Numbered from the stretch's first letter, positions 1-8,118 are shown. The stretch: 64,000 nt of DNA from Mogibacterium sp. (GCA_017434025.1 JAFRGC010000050.1:41797-105796); one strand, 5' to 3'. Translations and numbers: made by a program. The notes: generated from the letters alone by a model not told the origin.

Positions 1-1323
1 TGGGACAGTAAAACGCCTGCACCTGATGGATCTTCCGGAACATATCGGGAGATCACCGCAGATACTGCTGCAAAACAGAATGTGATCAAAGTCATGTATT
101 ACGGAATCAAAAAGAATGCAGCTGATACACCACTCAAAAAATTAAGGGTACACAGAATGATTTGCTATTGGCTGCATGGAGTATCCAGTCTGCGGGATGA
201 AGCAAGAGAACAGCTCCCGAGAGCACAGAGCTATGTGAAGCAGTTCACAGACAAACCTCTGCCTCCAGCATCCGAGAGATTTCAGGTCTTTGAATGGACT
301 CCGCTTGGCAATTACAGCGATAAACAGACTATTGTAGCGTACCGTAAAGCGCCATATGTCAGAACACCGGAGTACAGATCAGAGAAGAAGCCTGACAGAA
401 AGTTTATTCGATATGGAAGTACTGAGAAAATCGGATATACCATCAGGACGGAAGAAATCTATACTGACGCCGGAGCAGGCAGTTTCTGCATCAAGGACGA
501 TTTGGCTAGAGGACTGCTTCATCTGGACGCAGATTCAATTTCCATAGCAGTATCCGGCGGATCATATTCGATAGACAAGAGCGATGATTCGGGCCTTTGG
601 ATCACATTCAGGTCAGAAGCAGCTAACGGCAGCAAACCATATATCAAAGTGAGCTATAAAGCAACTGTGAACTGGGATGCATACACAGGCGGCGATATCC
701 GGAATGCACTGACAGACTATACTCCTGAACCTGTGAGAGTAACAACAGATATATCACTGCAAAAAGAGGTCAGAGGCAACCTGCGTGATACGACCAAGAA
801 ATTCGAATTTACAGTTGAACTGACCGGACTGGATTCAGAACAGATCTATTCTGTAGAAACGAATGGAGGCGGGGAATTATTCCGGGCATCAACAGGAACT
901 CTGGATGGAGCGGGGTTCAAGCCCGATGCAAGCGGAAACGCTGAGGTCATATTCAAGCTCAAAGGCGGACAAGGTGCTGTAATAAAAGATCTGCCGATAG
1001 GCGGCACATATCGGGTTACCGAAACTGAAAATGATCACCGAGCATCTTATATGATAAACGCAGACGGGAATACTCCGATGATAGTAAAGGATCATGATTC
1101 AAATGATATTAATCAAAAGATCCTCTCTACAGAATCAGAAACGATCGATCCCGGTGATGGTATAGCGACGATAGTTTTCACAAATACCAGGGAAATAGCA
1201 CCGACTTCAGGAATAGTGGGTTCTATCGATTGGAGATTTGCTGGAATATGCAGCTTGAGTGTTCTGTCTGCTGCAGCAGCCTTTGTAATAAGGAGGAAGC
1301 TGAGGTGCAGAAATGGTTATTGA
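1..1323 (+). CDS. Surface adhesin, thioester-domain-like, sortase-anchored (5' end outside window)
   Basis: The reading frame is open from base 1, so the N terminus lies upstream. The first about 110 visible residues (a YYG motif, then LPPASERFQVFEW and QTIVAYR) resemble the second half of thioester-forming adhesin domains of Gram-positive pili; the reactive Cys would be upstream, so this is inference. From about base 748 to 1190 there is a beta-rich pilin-type module (KKFEFTVELTGL ... GGTYRVTETEND ... VFTNTRE), the kind that forms Lys-Asn isopeptide bonds. The C terminus has a sorting signal: IAPTSG (1195-1212), a hydrophobic segment and RRKLR. The motif is not LPXTG. The stop overlaps the start of the next gene by 11 bases, so the two are translationally coupled. 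Probably the tip or accessory subunit of a pilus-like fibre. Confidence 0.75.
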   Translation, partial: WDSKTPAPDGSSGTYREITADTAAKQNVIKVMYYGIKKNAADTPLKKLRVHRMICYWLHGVSSLRDEAREQLPRAQSYVKQFTDKPLPPASERFQVFEWTPLGNYSDKQTIVAYRKAPYVRTPEYRSEKKPDRKFIRYGSTEKIGYTIRTEEIYTDAGAGSFCIKDDLARGLLHLDADSISIAVSGGSYSIDKSDDSGLWITFRSEAANGSKPYIKVSYKATVNWDAYTGGDIRNALTDYTPEPVRVTTDISLQKEVRGNLRDTTKKFEFTVELTGLDSEQIYSVETNGGGELFRASTGTLDGAGFKPDASGNAEVIFKLKGGQGAVIKDLPIGGTYRVTETENDHRASYMINADGNTPMIVKDHDSNDINQKILSTESETIDPGDGIATIVFTNTREIAPTSGIVGSIDWRFAGICSLSVLSAAAAFVIRRKLRCRNGY

Positions 1324-3427
1324 ACACAGACGTCTAGTGTCATGCTTGACCGTTGCTTTGATTTCTATAGTTATTATAGCTTCGGGTGCGCAGAATGTTC
1401 TGGCAGCAGGAGTATATGGCGGATATATCAAAGGGAAGACGGATACTTCAACCAACTATTGGCGCGGATATGCTGAATACACCGTCAGTTCCACAGCTAC
1501 TACATATACGGTAACTGTTACCAAAGTCCAGATCAATATCGTGAGTTCCGGCTATAGTATACAGGGAGGTTATGCCAAAGCTTCAGTCAGCGCTACAGGC
1601 AGCCCATCCTCAAGTGGAACCAAGACAGGAGAAAACAGTTCCAAAATCAGTTCAAAGGGAAATCACACACTCATCAGCAGCAGTTCGACATGGACCTGGA
1701 ATAAGACAACTGAAGCAAAAACATATTACATAAATGCTGACGTCAAGGTGATTGGAAATGTAGCCCCAGGTACATCAACAGCCAAAATTACAGTCAATGT
1801 GCCTGCGCTTGCTAAATATACTATGACATATAATATGAATGGAGGTGCAGGCAGCTGTCCGTCACAGACGGCCTACCACGGCAGGACGTACACTATCCCT
1901 GCATCATATGTTCCTGTCAGGGCAGGATACACCTTTACCGGATGGAAAGCCGGAAACGGGAATACATATCAGCCGGGTTCTTCCATTACAGCAACCGGCA
2001 GTATTTCTTTTACTGCTCAATGGGAAAAAGCTGATTATACTGTAGTTTTTCATCCCGGGGCTGATGATGCTGCTGGTGTGATGCCTGATCAGATTCTGAC
2101 CAGAGACACACATCAGACGCTTGAGCCGGGAAATTATGTACGGGCAGGATACAGACTCATAGGCTGGGAGAATGCTTCAGGTGTATTTATAGCTGATGAT
2201 GGCGGCCAGGTGATAAACATAGGAGAGGCAGGCAGTGTCGTTGATTTATACGCGGTATGGGAGGAAATAGGCGCAGCAGATGCGGATATCGTGATAGGCA
2301 AGATGCTCACTACAGGATCAGCAGCTGAAAGTTTTAGTTTCAGACTGGAGGCTGTTGAAGGATGGTCTCATGAAAATGAGTCAACATTCAGATCCGGAAC
2401 GAGATTTACTGCAGAGCAGATGCCGATGCCGGAGGGAACTCAACAGGGTAAGATATATAAGGATGTTGAAATCAACGGATTTGCAGGCAGCTATAATGTC
2501 ATGATCACTAAGAGTGTCGGGCTGATAACATTCGAGAACCCCGGTTGGTACATGTACAGCATCAGGGAGCTGATCCCTGATGATCCGGTGCCTGGCCTGA
2601 AATATGACAGAAGCAGTTATTATGCAGTGATATATGTGGATTACATTGATGATAACAGCAAACAGATCGAAGTCAGAAATATAACAGCATGGCATAACAG
2701 TTCCGGATCCGGCAGAAACAGACCGAACCTTACTGATATAGCAGAGATAAGCGACAACGGAGGGCACGCAGCGAAACAGAATGATTCAGCAGGAATTTAT
2801 GGAAAAGTGGGTATAGGCAAGAATTCTCTGGCCGCATATAGATTCTGGAACTCTCAGGAGACTGGTTCTTTCAAGGTGTCCAAGCAAGTCAAAGGATCAC
2901 TGGGAGACCTGTCCAAAGAGTTCGAATTTACAGCTGTAATAAGAGGTCTTGTGCCTTCTGCGACATATGCGATACATAATGACGGCGCAGTGCCGACAGA
3001 TGGTTTTGATTCCGGCGGGACATCATTTACAACAGACGGAACCGGATGTGCTGTCCTGCAGTTCAGGCTCAGAGATGATGATGGATTTGAATTTGACGGA
3101 CTGCCGGCTGATGCAAGTTTTGAAGTAACTGAGGCAGAAAGTGATCATTATCCGTCCTATTCAGTGAGCAAGACAGGAGAGGAGATAAGGGCAGAAGAAA
3201 AGCACCGACATACATCACTTTCAACAGGCGTTGTAGAAGTGACAGATATCGATGCTTACACAGTTGAGTTTGTTAATGAAAGGGAGCTTGCTCCGGTTAC
3301 AGGTACCGCTGGCAGGAATACTCCTGCTGCCTCAATTATTATACTGCTCCTTATACCATGTATTGTTTTAGCTGTTCTGCGATCCTGTAATATGGCAGAC
3401 CTACTACGTTTTCGTAATCGCCATTGA
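1313..3427 (+). CDS. Pilin-like surface protein (InlB B-type repeat, FctA-like domain, sorting signal)
   Basis: Secreted 704-residue wall protein. A basic N terminus and hydrophobic core ending near NVLAAG form a signal peptide (residues 1-31). Residues about 165-245 contain an InlB/Flg_new-type repeat (Y-N-GG ... GYTFTGWK ... FTAQW). Residues about 325-515 resemble a Spy0128/FctA pilin domain (VIGKML ... FRLEAVEG ... YSIRE ... FWNSQ). Residues about 520-655 repeat the module seen at the end of the preceding protein (KEFEFTAVIRGL ... FEVTEAESDHYPSY ... VEFVNERE). LAPVTG at residues 659-664 plus a transmembrane stretch is the sorting signal, matching the upstream IAPTSG. No sortase is visible here; it may lie left of the window. 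The last about 25 codons run antisense through the 3' end of maf, so the tail after the membrane segment is longer than usual. Confidence 0.8.
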   Translation: MVIEHRRLVSCLTVALISIVIIASGAQNVLAAGVYGGYIKGKTDTSTNYWRGYAEYTVSSTATTYTVTVTKVQINIVSSGYSIQGGYAKASVSATGSPSSSGTKTGENSSKISSKGNHTLISSSSTWTWNKTTEAKTYYINADVKVIGNVAPGTSTAKITVNVPALAKYTMTYNMNGGAGSCPSQTAYHGRTYTIPASYVPVRAGYTFTGWKAGNGNTYQPGSSITATGSISFTAQWEKADYTVVFHPGADDAAGVMPDQILTRDTHQTLEPGNYVRAGYRLIGWENASGVFIADDGGQVINIGEAGSVVDLYAVWEEIGAADADIVIGKMLTTGSAAESFSFRLEAVEGWSHENESTFRSGTRFTAEQMPMPEGTQQGKIYKDVEINGFAGSYNVMITKSVGLITFENPGWYMYSIRELIPDDPVPGLKYDRSSYYAVIYVDYIDDNSKQIEVRNITAWHNSSGSGRNRPNLTDIAEISDNGGHAAKQNDSAGIYGKVGIGKNSLAAYRFWNSQETGSFKVSKQVKGSLGDLSKEFEFTAVIRGLVPSATYAIHNDGAVPTDGFDSGGTSFTTDGTGCAVLQFRLRDDDGFEFDGLPADASFEVTEAESDHYPSYSVSKTGEEIRAEEKHRHTSLSTGVVEVTDIDAYTVEFVNERELAPVTGTAGRNTPAASIIILLLIPCIVLAVLRSCNMADLLRFRNRH

Positions 3428-3929
3428 TGTGATCGATATGACGGCCGAACCAGCCCTGTATCGCATAGGAACCGGCCTTGTCATAAGGCTCCTCCATATC
3501 AAGATATTCGTTGATATCTGCATCTGTATATGCTTTGCAGTACACTTCTGTGATATCATCCAGAATGGTGCATTCTCCGGAATCGACATCGATCAGTGCG
3601 ACACCTGTTACGACATAATGAACGGTCCCGCGGATCTTGTCGAGCATGCGGAATGCATCGGCGCGATCAGCAGGTTTGCCCATGATCTCGTCTTTCCAGA
3701 CGATCGTGTCTGCGCCGATGATGATATGACCAGCATAAGACGGATCGCCGTGGACAGCATCGTAGCAGGCCTCGGCTTTGCGCCTGGCGAGCAGTTCGAC
3801 GGCTTGTTCCATGCCGATCCCGTCAGGCAGAGACTCATCGGTATCCATAGGCATAGTGACAGCGTCAATACCATGCTTATGCAGGATTTCTATTCTTCGC
3901 GGCGACTTGGAAGCCAGTATGATCTTCAT
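3351..3929 (-). CDS. maf: Maf family nucleotide pyrophosphatase
   Basis: 192-residue Maf/YhdE-type dTTP/UTP (or modified nucleotide) pyrophosphatase, a cytosolic house-cleaning enzyme linked to septum formation. Start chosen at 3929 (MKIILASKSPRR), the diagnostic N-terminal motif, preceded by GGAAGGA on the minus strand; the frame is open further upstream but those residues have no Maf similarity. Other family blocks: ESLPDG, GADTIVWKDEIMGKP, MLDKIRGTVHYVVTGV, and EPYDKAGSYAIQGWF. The gene is convergent with the pilin gene and its last 77 bases overlap it. It is one of only two clear minus-strand genes in the window. Confidence 0.93.
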   Translation of the reverse strand: MKIILASKSPRRIEILHKHGIDAVTMPMDTDESLPDGIGMEQAVELLARRKAEACYDAVHGDPSYAGHIIIGADTIVWKDEIMGKPADRADAFRMLDKIRGTVHYVVTGVALIDVDSGECTILDDITEVYCKAYTDADINEYLDMEEPYDKAGSYAIQGWFGRHIDHINGDYENVVGLPYYRIAEQLKQYMV

Positions 3930-4076
3930 AGGGGGATCCTTCCTGATACATAAACACGCATGCTTTGATACTGTGAAAAAACATGCTGAAACGGACATAT
4001 TTATAGCAGAAATGATTGTAACATAATTAAGGCCTGTAAGGCCTGAAAATATAGCAAAAAATTATTACATAACACC

Positions 4077-4105
4077 TTGACTTTACTGCCTGCAGTACAT
4101 ATAAT
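4077..4105 (+). promoter_or_regulatory. SigA-type promoter of infC operon
   Basis: TTGACT (4077-4082), a 17-base spacer and a perfect TATAAT (4100-4105). Transcription would start near 4112, about 150 bases before the infC start codon. Confidence 0.85.
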
Positions 4106-4111
4106 ACATGA

Positions 4112-4261
4112 GGTCAAAGCAGAAGTTATCCGCTTCTCGCCTTGCAGACTAGCGTTGGCAGGGCTCGATATCACAGAGTTTATTCTGATTCGCGGATACT
4201 TGTGTGTCCGCGAATTTTTAATTTTGCGGGCTGTCTTAAGGGATTTTCGGAGGTAAGAACC
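4112..4261 (+). promoter_or_regulatory. infC leader (L20/IF3-type autoregulatory leader)
   Basis: A 150-base untranslated leader with two upstream hairpins (arms AGAAG/CTTCT near 4121-4137, and GCCTTGC/GCAGGGC near 4140-4163) followed by an intrinsic terminator at 4188-4225. The organisation matches leaders of infC-rpmI-rplT operons in Bacillota, where ribosomal protein L20 binding controls read-through. The family is known; that L20 binds here is inference. Confidence 0.6.
4188..4225 (+). terminator. Leader (attenuator) terminator before infC
   Basis: A 9-bp stem, ATTCGCGGA / TCCGCGAAT, with a short loop, followed by a T-rich run (4215-4225). It lies between the promoter and the gene, so it works as an attenuator rather than an operon end. 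Confidence 0.8.
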
Positions 4262-4792
4262 ATTAGTACTAAGGACAACAAACAGACACAGATCAATGAA
4301 GAAATAAGAGCTGAAGAAGTTCGTCTCATTGATGAGAACGGCGAGATGAGGGGGATAGTCAGCATCGACGAGGCACTGCGCCTTGCTGAGCAGGCTGATC
4401 TCGACCTGGTCAATATTTCACCAAATGCTGTTCCGCCAGTATGCAAGATTCTTGATTACGGTAAGTACCGTTATGAACAGCAGAAGAAAGAGAAGACCGC
4501 CAAGAAGAATCAGCATGTCACAGAGATCAAGGAAATCAGACTCAGCGCATCCATCGAGGATCATGACGTAGAAGTCAAGGCTAAGAATGCCATCAAGTTC
4601 CTCCAGGACGGCGACAAGGTCAAAGTTTCTCTGAGATTCCGCGGCAGAGAGCGCGACTATACGCAGCTCGGATTCGACGCAATGGATAAATTTGCTGATA
4701 TGGTATCCGACTACGGTGTAGTCGAGAAGCCGGCTAAGATGGAAGGCAGGAGAATGAATATGTTCCTCGCCCCGAGAAAAGACAAGAAATAG
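4262..4792 (+). CDS. infC: Translation initiation factor IF-3 (AUU start codon)
   Basis: IF-3 binds the 30S subunit, prevents premature 50S joining and checks the start codon-initiator tRNA pair. The start is ATT at 4262, placed 8 bases after GGAGG (4249-4253); no ATG, GTG or TTG fits the family N terminus, which begins about at STKDNKQTQINEEIRAEEVRL. That gives 176 residues, the normal length. The N domain is followed by the basic linker (YRYEQQKKEKTAKKNQ) and the C domain (EIRLSASIEDHDVEVKAKNA ... VSLRFRGRE). A rare AUU start is the known basis of IF-3 autoregulation. An in-frame ATG at 4142 would translate through the leader terminator and is rejected. Followed by rpmI and rplT in one operon. 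Confidence 0.95.
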   Translation: MSTKDNKQTQINEEIRAEEVRLIDENGEMRGIVSIDEALRLAEQADLDLVNISPNAVPPVCKILDYGKYRYEQQKKEKTAKKNQHVTEIKEIRLSASIEDHDVEVKAKNAIKFLQDGDKVKVSLRFRGRERDYTQLGFDAMDKFADMVSDYGVVEKPAKMEGRRMNMFLAPRKDKK

Positions 4793-4816
4793 TTTTACAT
4801 AGGAGGACAACCCAAA

Positions 4817-5017
4817 ATGGCTAAGAACAAGATGAAGTCGCACAGAGGCGCGATGAAGCGTCTGCACGTTACAGGCTCCGGCAAGGTCAAGAGAAACAAG
4901 GCATATAAGAGCCATATCCTTACCAAGAAGACAGCTAAGAGAAAAAGAGGTCTCCGCAAGGCGACTACTCTCAAGAGTGCAGATCTGAAGCGTATGCTGA
5001 GATCAATGGCTAGATAA
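4817..5017 (+). CDS. rpmI: 50S ribosomal protein L35
   Basis: 66-residue very basic protein of the large subunit. It starts [20 protein letters not shown] and contains the family hallmark [21 protein letters not shown] lies 9 bases before the ATG. Second gene of the infC-rpmI-rplT operon, 24 bases after infC and 17 before rplT. Confidence 0.97.
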   Translation: MAKNKMKSHRGAMKRLHVTGSGKVKRNKAYKSHILTKKTAKRKRGLRKATTLKSADLKRMLRSMAR

Positions 5018-5034
5018 TTCAGGAGGTGTAAGAT

Positions 5035-5388
5035 ATGGCAAGAGTTAAGAAGGGCGTTAATGCTCATAAGAGACATAAGAAAATACTGAAGCAGGCTAAG
5101 GGATTCTATGGCAGAAGAAAGAATACTTTCAGGGCTGCTAACCCTGCAGTTATGAGAAGCCTGAGATCTGCATATGTAGGTCGCAAGAACAAGAAGAGAG
5201 AATACAGAAGACTCTGGATCGCAAGAATCAACGCTGCATCAAGAGCTAACAGTCTCTCCTACAGCAAGCTGATGAACGGCCTCAAGAAGGCAGGCATCGA
5301 GATCAACCGCAAGATGCTCTCCGAGATGGCTATCTATGATGCATCCGGTTTCGCTCAGCTCTGCGAGACAGCTAAGAAGTTCAACTAA
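5035..5388 (+). CDS. rplT: 50S ribosomal protein L20
   Basis: 117-residue large-subunit assembly protein, full length for the family. The N-terminal basic extension ([20 protein letters not shown]) and the globular part ([33 protein letters not shown]-like segment, [21 protein letters not shown]) are intact. L20 is also the known repressor of this operon through its leader. The stop codon TAA supplies the A of the ATG of a small downstream reading frame. Confidence 0.97.
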   Translation: MARVKKGVNAHKRHKKILKQAKGFYGRRKNTFRAANPAVMRSLRSAYVGRKNKKREYRRLWIARINAASRANSLSYSKLMNGLKKAGIEINRKMLSEMAIYDASGFAQLCETAKKFN

Positions 5389-5558
5389 TGGACTACTTTA
5401 TCAGCCACATCGGTGTTATTTTTCTGGCAGCGTGCTTTGTAGCAGTTTGCGCTGTGGGTTGGTGGTATCTCACTGACAAGAATGCCCGTCTCAAGAGAGA
5501 GAGGGCTGAAGCACGCAGAGCTGCTGCCGCTTCGAAGAACAACACTGATAAAGAGTGA
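5388..5558 (+). CDS. Small single-pass membrane protein coupled to rplT
   Basis: A 56-residue reading frame whose ATG overlaps the rplT TAA by one base (TAATG), a classic coupling arrangement. The predicted product starts [16 protein letters not shown], has one hydrophobic helix (residues about 5-28, ending GWWYLTD) and a basic, alanine-rich helical tail (RLKRERAEARRAAAASK). The order helix then positive tail predicts N-out/C-in topology with a tail that could touch RNA or ribosomes. It is followed at once by a strong terminator, so it is the last gene of the operon. I do not recognise a family; function unknown. Confidence 0.6.
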   Translation: MDYFISHIGVIFLAACFVAVCAVGWWYLTDKNARLKRERAEARRAAAASKNNTDKE

Positions 5559-5571
5559 TATCACTGCATAT

Positions 5572-5602
5572 AAAACCGGCAGTTTGCAAACTGCCGGTTT
5601 TT
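5572..5602 (+). terminator. Terminator of the infC operon
   Basis: A near-perfect palindrome, AAAACCGGCAGTTTG / CAAACTGCCGG, running into a T5 stretch. It ends the infC-rpmI-rplT-small ORF unit. Confidence 0.9.
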
Positions 5603-5634
5603 GTGTGCAGTCAATGCGCTTAGTATGCATTTTC

Positions 5635-5663
5635 TTGAAAAACACTATATGTTGTGATAACAT
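5635..5663 (+). promoter_or_regulatory. Promoter of the foldase lipoprotein gene
   Basis: TTGAAA (5635-5640), 17-base spacer, TAACAT (5658-5663) with an upstream TG forming an extended -10. It lies directly after the terminator and about 35 bases before the next start codon. Confidence 0.6.
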
Positions 5664-5697
5664 CATTTTGTAGTATGCCTTACTGGAGGTTAATAAT

Positions 5698-6801
5698 ATG
5701 AATGATGAAGGGGTTTCACGCGAGCACAGGTTCTCTTTGCTGACTGCTTTGCTGGTGATGATGGTGATGCTGGTCACAGGCTGCGGCTCCAAGGCCAATG
5801 TCCCGGACCGCTATGACTACGATGATTTTTCGGAATACATCACGCTTGCAGAGTATAAAGGCATTGAGTACGAAGCTTACAACGCCGAAGTGTCGGATCA
5901 GGAGATCAGGGACTATGTCGATATCGCAGTGGCAGACAGCGGATCGACAATACAGAATACGACCGGTACTGTCGGGGCGGACAGTGTGGTCAATATCAAC
6001 TACCTGGGCAAGCTGAATGGTGTTGAATTTGACGGCGGTGCAGCTGACGATGTAGAGCTCGATATTGCGGACAACAATTACATCGATGGTTTTGCAGAAG
6101 GTATCATCGGACACAAAGCCGGAGAGACTTTTGACATCAATGTGACGTTTCCGGAGAACTATGGCAATGAGGAACTGGCAGGTCAGGACGCAGTTTTCAC
6201 GATCACTGTGAATTACATCGTTGAGGAAGAACTGCCGGAATATAACGACGAGTGGGTCAAGAACAACACAGAGTACTCTTCAGTAAAGGAGTATGAGAAA
6301 TCTGTCAGGGAAGAACTCCTTGCAAGCAGGCAGCAAGATGCCGAGGCTAATGCCAGACAGAGTGTTTTCAGCGAGATCGTCAATAATACAGAGGTAGTCA
6401 AATACCCGGAAGATAATCTGCAGGCAAGGATCGATAAGATCACGAACTCATATCAGGAATATGCCAAAGCCGGCGGATATGAATTCGAAGAATACCTGAA
6501 TGACCAGATGGGGATCTCTTTAGAACAGTTCAACCAGCTTGCGAAACAGGCTTCTGAAGAAACCGTCAAACAGGAACTGATCCTTCATGCTATCGCCAGA
6601 TCAGAAGGCATAGAGATGAAGGCGGATGATTACAACAAATATCTGATCAAGCTCCTCGAGGATGCAGGATATACAGAGGAGACCTACAAGGAAGAGAAGG
6701 GATACACTATTCAGGAATACGCCGAAGACAATGATCTGTTCAATGCATATCTGTATCAGACGGTTATGAATAAAGTAATGGAATACAGTATCGCGAAGTG
6801 A
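5698..6801 (+). CDS. Lipoprotein with trigger-factor-like FKBP and chaperone domains
   Basis: 367 residues. An N-terminal hydrophobic segment ends in the lipobox VTGC (Cys29), so the protein should be lipid-anchored outside the membrane. Residues about 90-170 form an FKBP peptidyl-prolyl isomerase domain (VVNINYLGKLNGVEFDGG ... GFAEGIIGHKAGETFDINVTFPENYG). The rest is helical and matches the C-terminal arms of trigger factor (YNDEWVKNN ... YEKSVREELLASR ... QASEETVKQELILHAIA). The ribosome-binding N domain of true trigger factor is missing. It is therefore an extracytoplasmic foldase, comparable in role to PrsA, and probably assists secreted proteins such as the pilins. GGAGG precedes the ATG. 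Confidence 0.85.
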   Translation: MNDEGVSREHRFSLLTALLVMMVMLVTGCGSKANVPDRYDYDDFSEYITLAEYKGIEYEAYNAEVSDQEIRDYVDIAVADSGSTIQNTTGTVGADSVVNINYLGKLNGVEFDGGAADDVELDIADNNYIDGFAEGIIGHKAGETFDINVTFPENYGNEELAGQDAVFTITVNYIVEEELPEYNDEWVKNNTEYSSVKEYEKSVREELLASRQQDAEANARQSVFSEIVNNTEVVKYPEDNLQARIDKITNSYQEYAKAGGYEFEEYLNDQMGISLEQFNQLAKQASEETVKQELILHAIARSEGIEMKADDYNKYLIKLLEDAGYTEETYKEEKGYTIQEYAEDNDLFNAYLYQTVMNKVMEYSIAK

Positions 6802-6859
6802 TCTAACATATTGTCGATAATTGACGGCTTTCAGCCGGGGTGAAAACGGAGGAGAAGAC

Positions 6860-7306
6860 ATGAAATGCCCGTACTGTAATTATGAGGACACCAAAGTCGT
6901 AGATTCGAGACCTGTCGAGGATGGACTGGCTACCAGGAGGAGAAGGGAATGCGGCAAGTGCCACAAGAGATTCACGACCTTCGAGAAGATTGAGAATTCC
7001 CTGCTTGTAGTAGTCAAGAAAGATGGTACCCGCGAGAGTTTCGACAAGAACAAGATCATCAACGGCATCATGAAGGCCTGCCAGAAGACTAAGGTAACTT
7101 ATGATGATGTTCAGAAGATCGCCGATAACATCGAGAGAGGTCTCAACAATACGATGGAGAAGGAGATCAAATCGACGATCATCGGAAGACTGATCATGGA
7201 CGAACTCAAGAAGATCGATCAGGTCGCTTATGTAAGATTTGCGTCGGTTTACCAGGAGTTCAAGAGCGTCGATACATTTATCGATGAGATCAACAAACTC
7301 AGATAA
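6860..7306 (+). CDS. nrdR: Transcriptional repressor NrdR
   Basis: 148 residues. NrdR senses dATP/ATP and represses ribonucleotide reductase genes. It has a zinc ribbon (CPYC at residues 3-6, CGKCHKRF about 31-38) and an ATP-cone domain (VVKKDGTRESFDKNKIINGIMKAC ... GRLIMDELKKIDQVAYVRFASVY). The start at 6860 follows GGAGGAG and gives the conserved MKCPYC; the open frame from 6821 would add 13 unrelated residues. It lies 14 bases upstream of cmk, so both deoxynucleotide-related genes are cotranscribed. Confidence 0.96.
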   Translation: MKCPYCNYEDTKVVDSRPVEDGLATRRRRECGKCHKRFTTFEKIENSLLVVVKKDGTRESFDKNKIINGIMKACQKTKVTYDDVQKIADNIERGLNNTMEKEIKSTIIGRLIMDELKKIDQVAYVRFASVYQEFKSVDTFIDEINKLR

Positions 7307-7320
7307 GAAGGAGTTACGAT

Positions 7321-7986
7321 ATGCTTAGAGTTGCCATCGACGGTCCGGGAGGGACCGGCAAGAGCACGATCGCTAAAGCAGTAGCTGTCAGATTCGGTCT
7401 TGAATATATCGATACCGGAGCCATGTACAGGGCCATCGCGCTCAAGTCTGTCAGGACAGGAGTTCCTGCAGACGATGTTGAGGCAGTCACCTCAATGCTG
7501 GAGACGACCACAATCGACTTCTCAGACAATCATGTTTATCTCGACGGAGAGGATGTGAGCGGTCTTATCAGGACCAACGAAATATCTATGAGAGCTTCGG
7601 ATATTTCCAAGCTTCCGGTGGTCAGAGCCAAGGTGGATGCTGTCAGCAGACATATCGCGTCTGTCAAGAGTGTTGTTATGGAGGGAAGAGACATCTGCAC
7701 GGAAGTCCTTCCTGATGCTGAGGTCAAGATTTTCATGACAGCTGCTCCGGAGATCCGCGCAAGGAGAAGATACAATCAGCTCCTCGAGGCAGGCAAACCT
7801 GCAGATTACGATCAGATCTTTGACGAGATACAGAAGAGGGATTATCAGGATTCCCACAGAGATTATCACCCGCTGAGACAGGCGGAGGATGCAGAATTTC
7901 TGGATACCTCATATATGACGATAGATGAGAATATCGACGCGATAGCCGCTATCATCAACGAGAAGACCGGAAACACTGCAGTATGA
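7321..7986 (+). CDS. cmk: Cytidylate kinase
   Basis: 221-residue CMP/dCMP kinase of pyrimidine salvage. The P-loop is GPGGTGKST near the N terminus; the NMP-binding part includes YIDTGAMYRAIALK and VVMEGRDICTEVLPDA, and the lid region is RRRYNQL. Length is normal. Start ATG with AAGGAG upstream. Often paired with rpsA or engA (der) in Bacillota; here der is far downstream. Confidence 0.96.
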   Translation: MLRVAIDGPGGTGKSTIAKAVAVRFGLEYIDTGAMYRAIALKSVRTGVPADDVEAVTSMLETTTIDFSDNHVYLDGEDVSGLIRTNEISMRASDISKLPVVRAKVDAVSRHIASVKSVVMEGRDICTEVLPDAEVKIFMTAAPEIRARRRYNQLLEAGKPADYDQIFDEIQKRDYQDSHRDYHPLRQAEDAEFLDTSYMTIDENIDAIAAIINEKTGNTAV

Positions 7987-8044
7987 ACAGATTGAAGGTT
8001 TGCGTGAGACTTCAGAGATACAACAAATAATATTCACACAGGTT

Positions 8045-8074
8045 TCAAGCCTCGCTTATTCCGGCGAGGCTTGA
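8045..8074 (+). terminator. Hairpin between cmk and radC
   Basis: A perfect 11-bp stem TCAAGCCTCGC / GCGAGGCTTGA with an 8-base loop. No run of T follows on either strand, so it is a weak or factor-assisted terminator, or an RNA end-protecting structure after cmk. Confidence 0.45.
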
Positions 8075-8118
8075 TGAATGTTATTATCTGTATGTGTGTT
8101 CCCGGAGAGGGGTCAGAT

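Noticed and set aside
4031-4044. Short inverted repeat AGGCCT-GTA-AGGCCT between maf and infC
   Set aside because: Too short and without a T-run or promoter context to call an operator or terminator.
4142-4261. N-terminal extension of IF-3 from ATG 4142
   Set aside because: It would cross the leader hairpins and terminator, has no Shine-Dalgarno sequence and adds 40 residues absent from the family.
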